The notes below the pieces were generated by a model. The model was not told where the DNA came from, did no database searches, and worked only from the letters and a program-made list of their open reading frames with translations. From Saccoglossus kowalevskii (taxonomy: Eukaryota; Hemichordata; Enteropneusta; Harrimaniidae): a stretch of DNA of 56,213 nucleotides. Positions 49,721-56,213 of this stretch are shown piece by piece. The translations under genes were made by a program, and so were the position numbers. Every line of letters starts with the position of its first letter. Position 1 is the stretch's first letter. The DNA lies in the NCBI RefSeq assembly GCF_000003605.2, contig NW_003150032.1, positions 1 through 56,213 of the forward strand. Reading direction: 5' to 3'.

Positions 49721-50259
49721 AATGCAGTGACATTTTCAATGTGACTCCCTTCCTAAAGAACCCAATGCAGTGACATTTTCAATGTGAGTCCTTGCCTAAA
49801 GAACCCAATGCAGTGACATTTTTAATGTGAGTCCTTGCCTAAAGAACCCCATGCAGTGACATTTTCAATGTTACTCCCTTCCTAAAGAACCCAATGCAGT
49901 GACATTTTCAATGTGACTCCTTGCCTAAAGAACCCAATGCAGTGACATTTTCAATGTGAATCCTTGCCTAAAGAACCCAATGCAGTGACATTTTCAATGT
50001 GAGTCCTTGCCTAAAGAATCCAATGCAGTGACATTTTCAATGTTACTCCCTTCCTAAAGAACCCAGTGCAGTGACATATTTAATGTGACTCCTTGCCTAA
50101 AGAACCCCATGCAGTGACATTTTCAATGTGACTCTCTTCCTAAAGAACCCAATGCAGTGACATTTTCAATGTGACTCCTTGCCTAAAGAACCCAATGCAG
50201 TGACATTTTCAATGTGACTCCTTGCGTAAAGAACCCAATGCAGTGACATTTTCAATGTG

Positions 50260-51420
50260 AGTCCTTGCCTAAAGAATCCAATGCAGTGACATTTTTAATG
50301 TGACTCTATGCCTAAAGAACCCAATGCAGTGACATTTTCAATGTGACTCCTTGCCTAAAGAACCCAGTGCAGTGACATTTTCTATGTGAGTCCTTGCCCA
50401 AAGAATCCAGTGCAGTGACATTTTTAATGTGACTCCTTGCCTAAAGAACCCAATGCAGTGACATTTTTAATGTGACTCCTTGCCTAAAGAACCCCATGCA
50501 GTGACATTTTCTATGTGAGTCCTTGCCTAAAGAACCCAATGCTGTGACATTTTTAATGTGACCCCTTGCCGAAAGAACCCCATGCAGTGACATTTTCAAT
50601 GTGAGTCCTTGCCTAAAGAGCCCAAATGCAGTGACATTTTCAACGTGACTCCCTGCCTAAAGAACCCCATGCAGTGGCATTTTCAATGTGACTCCTTGCC
50701 TAAAGAACCCCATGCAGTGGCATTTACAATGTGACTCCTTGCCTAAAGAACCCCATGCAGTGACATTTTCATTGTGACTCCCTTCCTAAAGAACCCAATG
50801 CAGTGACATTTTCAATGTGACTCCTTGCCTAAAGAACCCAATGCAGTGACATTTTCAATGTGACTCTTTGCCTAAAGAACCCAGTGCAGTGACATTTTCA
50901 ATGTGAGTCCTTGCCTAAAGAATCCAATGCAGTGACATATTTAATGTGACTCCTTGCCTAAAGAACCCAATGCAGTGACATTTTCAATGTGACTCCTTGC
51001 CTAAAGAACCCAATGCAGTGACATTTTCAATGTGAGTCCTTGCCTAAAGAACCCAATGTAGTGACATTTTCAATGTGAGTCCTTGCCTAAAGAACCCCAT
51101 GCAGTGACATTTTCTATGTGAGTCCTTGCCCAAAGAACCCAATGCAGTGACATTTTCAATGTGAATCCTTGCCTAAAGAACCCAATGCAGTGACATTTTC
51201 AATGTGAGTCCTTGCCTAAATAACCCAGTGCAGTGACATTTTCAATGTGACTTCTTGCCTAAAGAACCCAATGCAGTGACATTTTCAATGTGACTTCTTG
51301 CCTAAAGAACCCAATGCAGTGACATTTTCAATGTGACTTCTTGCCTAAAGCACCCAATGCAGTGACATTTTCAATGTGAGGTCCTTGCCTAAAGAACCCC
51401 ATGCAGTGACATTTTTAATG
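50260..51420 (+). repeat. S-to-I module (S 50641, I 51378)
   Basis: GACTCTATGCC (CTATG at 50306) lies 335 bp before S, as at 6991/7326, linking this block to one 43,315 bp upstream. S to I is 737 bp (17 monomers plus 6). One extra monomer with GACTCTTTGCC and AGTG (near 50865-50890) explains the length compared with the 16-monomer copies. Confidence 0.78.
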
Positions 51421-51659
51421 TGACTCTCTTCCTAAAGAACCCAGTGCAGTGACATTTTTAATGTGAATCCTTGCCTAAAGAACCCAATGCAGTGACATTT
51501 TCAATGTGAGTCCTTGCCTAAAGAACCCAATGCAGTGACATTTTCTATGTGAGTCCTTGCCTAAAGAACCCAATGCTGTGACATTTTTAATGTGACCCCT
51601 TGCCTAAAGAACCCCATGCAGTGACATTTTCAATGTGAGTCCTTGCCTAAAGAACCCAA

Positions 51660-52540
51660 TGCAGTGACATTTTCAGTGTGAGTCCTTGCCTAAGGAACCC
51701 AATGCAGTGACATTTTCAATGTGACTCCCTGCCTAAAGAACCCCATGCAGTGGCATTTTCAATGTGACTCCTTGCCTAAAGAACCCCATGCAGTGGCATT
51801 TTCAATGTGACTCCTGGCCTAAAAAACCCAATGCAGTGACATTTTCAATGTGACTCCTTGCCTAAAGAGCCCAAATGCAGTGACATTTTCAACGTGACTC
51901 CCTGCCTAAAGAACCCCATGCAGTGGCATTTTCAATGTGACTCCTTGCCTAAAGAACCCCATGCAGTGGCATTTACAATGTGACTCCTTGCCTAAAGAAC
52001 CCCATGCAGTGACATTTTCATTGTGACTCCCTTCCTAAAGAACCCAATGCAGTGACATTTTCAATGTGACTCCTTGCCTAAAGAACCCAATGCAGTGACA
52101 TTTTCAATGTGAGTCCTTGCCTAAAGAATCCAATGCAGTGACATATTTAATGTGACTCCTTGCCTAAAGAACCCAATGCAGTGACATTTTCAATGTGACT
52201 CCTTGCCTAAAGAACCCAATGCAGTGACATTTTCAATGTGAGTCCTTGCCTAAAGAACCCAATGTAGTGACATTTTCAATGTGAGTCCTTGCCTAAAGAA
52301 CCCCATGCAGTGACATTTTCTATGTGAGTCCTTGCCCAAAGAACCCAATGCAGTGACATTTTCAATGTGAATCCTTGCCTAAAGAACCCAATGCAGTGAC
52401 ATTTTCAATGTGACTTCTTGCCTAAAGAACCCAATGCAGTGACATTTTCAATGTGACTTCTTGCCTAAAGCACCCAATGCAGTGACATTTTCAATGTGAG
52501 GTCCTTGCCTAAAGAACCCCATGCAGTGACATTTTTAATG
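51660..52540 (+). repeat. S-to-I module (S 51890, I 52498)
   Basis: The preceding I module (51378) stops before H, and the array switches at about 51675 into CAGTGTGAG, CCTAAGG, C, B, CCTGGCC and S. S to I is 608 bp, the same 14-monomer form as at 39.4 kb, with two J monomers. The junction near 51675 is the clean breakpoint of a duplicated unit. Confidence 0.8.
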
Positions 52541-52960
52541 TGACTCTCTTCCTAAAGAACCCAGTGCAGTGACATTTTTAATGTGAATCCTTGCCTAAAG
52601 AACCCAATGCAGTGACATTTTCAATGTGAGTCCTTGCCTAAAGAACCCAATGCAGTGACATTTTTAATGTGAATCCTTGCCTAAAGAACCCAATGCAGTG
52701 ACATTTTCAATGTGAGTCCTTGCCTAAAGAACCCAATGCAGTGACATTTTCTATGTGAGTCCTTGCCTAAAGAACCCAATGCTGTGACATTTTTAATGTG
52801 ACCCCTTGCCTAAAGAACCCCATGCAGTGACATTTTCAATGTGAGTCCTTGCCTAAAGAACCCAATGCAGTGACATTTTCAATGTGAGTCCTTGCCTAAA
52901 GAACCCCATGCAGTGACATTTTCAATGTGATTCACTGCCCAAAGCACCCAATGCAGTGAC
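52495..52960 (+). repeat. Extended I-H module (I 52498, H 52929)
   Basis: I to H is 431 bp, ten monomers plus one base, two more than the right-half form. The extra pair is a second T17-L and GAGTCC, repeated directly after the first (about 52590-52730). This is a simple two-monomer (86-bp) tandem duplication inside a module. Confidence 0.75.
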
Positions 52961-53324
52961 ATTTTCAATGTGACTCCCTTCCTAAAGAACCCAATGCAGT
53001 GACATTTTCAATGTGAGTCCTTGCCTAAAGAACCCAATGCAGTGACATTTTCAATGTGACTCCTTGCCGAAAGAACCCAGTGCAGTGACATTTTTCTATG
53101 TGAGTCCTTGCCCAAAGAATCCAGTGCAGTGACATTTTTAATGTGACTCCTTGCCTAAAGAACCCAATGCAGTGACATTTTTAATGTGACTCCTTGCCTA
53201 AAGAACCCCATGCAGTGACATTTTCTATGTGAGTCCTGCCTAAAGAACCCAATGCTGTGACATTTTTAATGTGACCCCTTGCCGAAAGAACCCCATGCAG
53301 TGACATTTTCAATGTGAGTCCTTG

Positions 53325-54420
53325 CCTAAAGAGCCCAAATGCAGTGACATTTTCAACGTGACTCCCTGCCTAAAGAACCCCATGCAGTGGCATTTTCAAT
53401 GTGACTCCTTGCCTAAAGAACCCCATGCAGTGGCATTTACAATGTGACTCCTTGCCTAAAGAACCCCATGCAGTGACATTTTCATTGTGACTCCCTTCCT
53501 AAAGAACCCAATGCAGTGACATTTTCAATGTGACTCCTTGCCTAAAGAACCCAATGCAGTGACATTTTCAATGTGAGTCCTTGCCTAAAGAATCCAATGC
53601 AGTGACATATTTAATGTGACTCCTTGCCTAAAGAACCCAATGCAGTGACATTTTCAATGTGACTCCTTGCCTAAAGAACCCAATGCAGTGACATTTTCAA
53701 TGTGAGTCCTTGCCTAAAGAACCCAATGTAGTGACATTTTCAATGTGAGTCCTTGCCTAAAGAACCCCATGCAGTGACATTTTCTATGTGAGTCCTTGCC
53801 CAAAGAACCCAATGCAGTGACATTTTCAATGTGAATCCTTGCCTAAAGAACCCAATGCAGTGACATTTTCAATGTGAGTCCTTGCCTAAATAACCCAGTG
53901 CAGTGACATTTTCAATGTGACTTCTTGCCTAAAGAACCCAATGCAGTGACATTTTCAATGTGACTTCTTGCCTAAAGAACCCAATGCAGTGACATTTTCA
54001 ATGTGACTTCTTGCCTAAAGCACCCAATGCAGTGACATTTTCAATGTGAGGTCCTTGCCTAAAGAACCCCATGCAGTGACATTTTTAATGTGACTCTCTT
54101 CCTAAAGAACCCAGTGCAGTGACATTTTTAATGTGAATCCTTGCCTAAAGAACCCAGTGCAGTGACATTTTCTATGTGAGTCCTTGCCCAAAGAATCCAG
54201 TGCAGTGACATTTTTAATGTGACTCATTGCCTAAAGAACCCAATGCAGTGACATTTTCAATGTGACTCCTTGCGTAAAGAACCCAATGCAGTGACATTTT
54301 CAATGTGAGTCCTTGCCTAAAGAATCCAATGCAGTGACATTTTTAATGTGACTCTATGCCTAAAGAACCCAATGCAGTGACATTTTCAATGTGACTCCTT
54401 GCCTAAAGAACCCAGTGCAG
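53325..54420 (+). repeat. S-to-I module and unusual tail (S 53354, I 54048)
   Basis: S to I is 694 bp, the 16-monomer form. After I and K it follows the 6.5-7.1 kb pattern: AGTG-L, AGTG-F, TGACTCATTGCC, GCGTAAAG, GACTCTATGCC (CTATG at 54354). All of these sit 47,363 bp from their counterparts, with no net indel between the I and CTATG anchors. Small length changes precede S (TTTTTCTATG near 53092 and GAGTCCTGCC near 53235). Confidence 0.78.
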
Positions 54421-54660
54421 TGACATTTCTATGTGAGTCTGCCCAAAGAATCCAGTGCAGTGACATTTTTAATGTGACTCTTGCTAAAGACCAATGCAGT
54501 GACATTTTAATGTTACTCCTTCTAAAGAACCAATGCAGTGACATTTTCAATGTGACTCCTTGCTAAAGAACCAATGCAGTGACATTTTCAATGTGACTCC
54601 TTGCTAAAGAACCCAATGCAGTGACATTTTCAATGTGAGTCCTTGCTAAAGAACCCAATG
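54420..54660 (+). repeat. Densest indel patch in the interior
   Basis: About a dozen single-base losses in six monomers: ACATTTCTATG, GAGTCTGCCC, GACTCTTGCTAAAGACC, ACATTTTAATGTTACTCCTTCTAAAG, AACCAATG, and TTGCTAAAG three times. Nearly all remove a base from a run (CC, AA, TTTT). The underlying order still matches 44.5-44.8 kb. Concentrated homopolymer loss on an otherwise recognisable template suggests uncorrected long-read sequence. Confidence 0.65.
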
Positions 54661-55029
54661 CAGTGACATTTTTAATGTGACTCCTTGCCTAAAGTACCCC
54701 ATGCAGTGACATTTTTAATGTGACTCCTTGCCTAAAGAACCCCATGCAGTGACATTTTTAATGTGACTCCTTGCCTAAAGAACCCCATGCAGTGACATTT
54801 TTAATGTGACTCCTTGCCTAAAGAACCCCATGCAGTGACATTTTTAATGTGACTCCTTGCCTAAAGAACCCAATGCAGTGACATTTTCAATGTGACTCCT
54901 TGCCTAAAGAACCCAATGCAGTGACATTTTCTATGTGAGTCCTTGCATAAAGAACCCAATGCTGTGACATTTTTAATGTGACCCCTTGCCTAAAGAACCC
55001 CATGCAGTGACATTTTCAATGTGAGTCCT

Positions 55030-55690
55030 TGCCTAAAGAACCCAATGCAGTGACATTTTTAATGTGACTCCTTGCCTAAAGAACCACATGCAGTGACATT
55101 TTCAATGTGATTCACTGCCCAAAGCACCCAATGCAGTGACATTTTCAATGTGACTCCCTTCCTAAAGAACCCAATGCAGTGACATTTTCAATGTGAGTCC
55201 CTGCCTAAAGAACCCAATGCAGTGACATTTTTAATGTGAGTCCTTGCCTAAAGAACCCCATGCAGTGACATTTTCAATGTTACTCCCTTCCTAAAGAACC
55301 CAATGCAGTGACATTTTTAATGTGACTCCTTGCCTAAAGAATCCAATGCAGTGACATTTTCAATGTGAATCCTTGCCTAAAGAACCCAATGCAGTGACAT
55401 TTTTAATGTGACTCCTTGCCTAAAGAACCCAATGCAGTGACATTTTCAATGTGACTCCTTGCCTAAAGAACCCAATGCAGTGACATTTTCAATGTGACTC
55501 TCTTCCTAAAGAACCCAATGCAGTGACATTTTCAATGTGAATCCTTGCCTAAAGAACCCAATGCAGTGACATTTTCAATGTGACTCCTTGCCTAAAGAAC
55601 CCAATGCAGTGACATTTTCAATGTGAGTCCTTGCCTAAAAAATCCAATGCAGTGACATTTTTAATGTGACTCCTTGCCTAAAGAACCCAA
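55030..55690 (+). repeat. H-M-L-T17 block (H about 55110, M about 55278)
   Basis: ACCACATG, H, CCCTTCC, GAGTCCCTGCC, T17-GAGTCC, M, T17, L, T17, canonical, K, L, GAGTCC-AAAAAATCC. The order matches 43.93-44.5 and 20.5-21.1 kb. ACCACATG before H is shared with 12.17, 18.58 and 20.51 kb, so 20.5 kb is the nearest relative on that marker. Confidence 0.7.
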
Positions 55691-56019
55691 TGCAGTGACA
55701 TTTTCAATGTGAGTCCTTGCCTAAAGAACCCAATGCAGTGACATTTTCTATGTGAGTCCTTGCCCAAGGAATCCAATGCAGTGACATTTTCAATGTGAGT
55801 CCTTGCCTAAAGAACCCAATGCAGTGACATTTTCTATGTGAGTCCTTGCCCAAAGAATCCAGTGCAGTGACATTTTTAATGTAACTCCTTGCCTAAAGAA
55901 CCCAATGCAGTGACATTTTTAATGTTACTCCCTTACTAAAGAACCCAATGCAGTGACATTTTCAATGTGACTCCTTGCCTAAAGAACCCAATGCAGTGAC
56001 ATTTTCAATGTGACTCCTT

Positions 56020-56213
56020 GCCTAAAGAACCCCAATGCAGTGACATTTTCAATGTGAGTCCCTTGCCTAAAAGAAACCCAATGCAGTGACATTTTTAATG
56101 TGACTCCTTGCTCTAAAGAACCCCATGCATGACATTTTTAATGTGACTCCTTGCCCAAAAAACCCCATGCATGACATTTTTAATGTGACTCCCTTGCCTA
56201 AAGAACCCCATGC
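56020..56213 (+). repeat. Irregular final monomers at the window edge
   Basis: The last four to five monomers carry AACCCCAATG, GAGTCCCTTGCC, CCTAAAAGAAACCC, TTGCTCTAAAG, two CATGCATGAC (one G lost from GCAGTGAC) and CCCAAAAAACC. The array does not end here: the last bases are still in phase with the repeat. The irregularity resembles a low-coverage contig end. The first three bases of the window (TCA before C-ATGCAG) also deviate from the expected CCC. Confidence 0.6.

Larger units (their letters stand above)
1..56213 (+). repeat. 43-bp satellite DNA array, about 1,307 head-to-tail monomers, fills the window
   Basis: Successive ATGCAGTG motifs start 43 bp apart (for example at 5 and 48), and this phase continues to the last base. 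The full length divided by 43 gives about 1,307 monomers. Every monomer I read is in the same orientation; I saw no inversion and no unique insert. The consensus has 18 G/C of 43 and no CpG. Conserved stretches are monomer positions 2-14, 18-24 and 32-38. Variation is concentrated at positions 1 (A/C), 2 (A/G), 17 (C/T), 25 (C/G/A), 26-31, 39 (A/C) and 41 (C/T). Forward stops fall at monomer positions 8, 22 and 34, and reverse-strand stops at two places, so no frame stays open for long. I do not recognise the family by name. A eukaryotic heterochromatic satellite is the most reasonable reading; a centromeric role cannot be inferred from sequence alone. Confidence 0.98.

Noticed and set aside
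1-56213. CRISPR array
   Set aside because: The repeats are contiguous 43-mers with no unique spacers. The changes between copies are shared point variants, not distinct spacers, and there are no cas genes.
1-56213. Protein-coding repeats or short ORFs
   Set aside because: Consensus stops at monomer positions 8, 22 and 34 forward, plus two on the reverse strand, combined with a period not divisible by 3, close every frame within about 55-70 nt. B and CCCAAAG variants lengthen this only modestly.
1-56213. CENP-B box
   Set aside because: The box needs TTCG followed by a downstream CGGG. The consensus has no CpG, and the TTCGATGTGAATCC variants lack the required A and CGGG.
1-56213. Telomeric or subtelomeric simple repeat
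   Set aside because: No TTAGGG-like or other short telomeric unit appears at either edge; both edges are still in satellite phase.
1-56213. Intrinsic transcription terminators from the hairpin plus T run
   Set aside because: The T run lies in and next to the loop, not after the stem, and nothing suggests a bacterial context.
1-56213. Species assignment, including galliform 41-bp or human 42-bp satellites
   Set aside because: The unit length is similar but the motifs I know from those families are not present. Sequence alone gives no support for a species.
1-56213. SOX-like WWCAAWG matches (TTCAATG at positions 15-21)
   Set aside because: The motif is short and degenerate, so a match in a 43-mer is expected by chance fairly often, and the frequent T17 variant removes it. 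I do not treat it as a site.
1-56213. Inverted segments or embedded transposable elements
   Set aside because: I looked for reverse-complement monomers (GTCACATTGAAAATG) and for long non-periodic stretches and saw none.

Overview
The whole window is one tandem satellite array. A 43-bp monomer is repeated head to tail from about position 4 to the last base, roughly 1,307 copies in one orientation. I found no interruption by unique sequence, genes, transposable elements, rRNA or tRNA. The consensus is A13 C11 G7 T12 (about 42% GC) and has no CpG. The best-conserved stretches are monomer positions 2-14 (ATGCAGTGACATT), 18-24 (AATGTGA) and 32-38 (CCTAAAG). Stop codons recur in all frames because 43 is not a multiple of 3, so frames in consensus sequence stay open only about 55-70 nt. 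There are no coding features to report. An array of this size and type points to a eukaryotic nuclear genome, probably a heterochromatic region. The CpG-free consensus would fit a CpG-methylating host such as a vertebrate. I do not recognise the family and cannot name the species.

The useful information lies in monomer variants that recur in fixed order. Names used here: B = GTGGCATT at positions 8-14; B2 = B with TTTACAATG; C = GACTCCCTGCC; D = CATTGTGACTCCCTTCC; E = GCTGTG with GACCCC; F = TTCTATGTGAG, often followed by CCCAAAGAATCC; H = GATTCACTGCCCAAAGCACCC; I = a 44-bp monomer with GAGGTCC; J = GACTTCTTGCC; K = GACTCTCTTCC; L = GAATCC; M = GTTACTCCCTTCC; N = CATATTTAATG; P = GCGAATCC; R = ACCGAATG; S = GAGCCCAAATG with CAACGTG. 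These variants build several higher-order modules: J-J-J-I-K-L-F-E-H (16 I anchors), S-B-B2-D-N-F-L leading into I (8 S anchors), a P...GACTTTTT module (5 copies with the same 373-bp internal spacing), an H-R-M module, and blocks rich in B and C.

Layout: 0-1 kb is a B/C block whose nearest relative is at 35.5-36.4 kb. 1-10.5 kb is a mosaic of I, S, K and B/C blocks. 10.5-25.2 kb is dominated by P modules, including a 3,054-bp spaced pair at 12.2 and 15.3 kb. 25.3-27.2 kb is an I-H module followed by a B/C block. 27.4-35.1 kb is the H-R-M module, with one exact 32-monomer (1,376-bp) offset. 35.5-38.3 kb is a 1,762-bp offset duplication. 39-54.4 kb carries repeated S-to-I modules. 54.4-56.2 kb is array sequence with unusual indels up to the window end. 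There is no single higher-order repeat length. The pattern is nested and overlapping segmental duplication with related blocks up to 47 kb apart, as expected from repeated unequal exchange or conversion.

Several short patches carry single-base homopolymer indels that other copies lack. These look more like assembly or polishing error than biology. All counts and coordinates were read by eye; anchor positions should be exact or within a base or two, while module edges are approximate.
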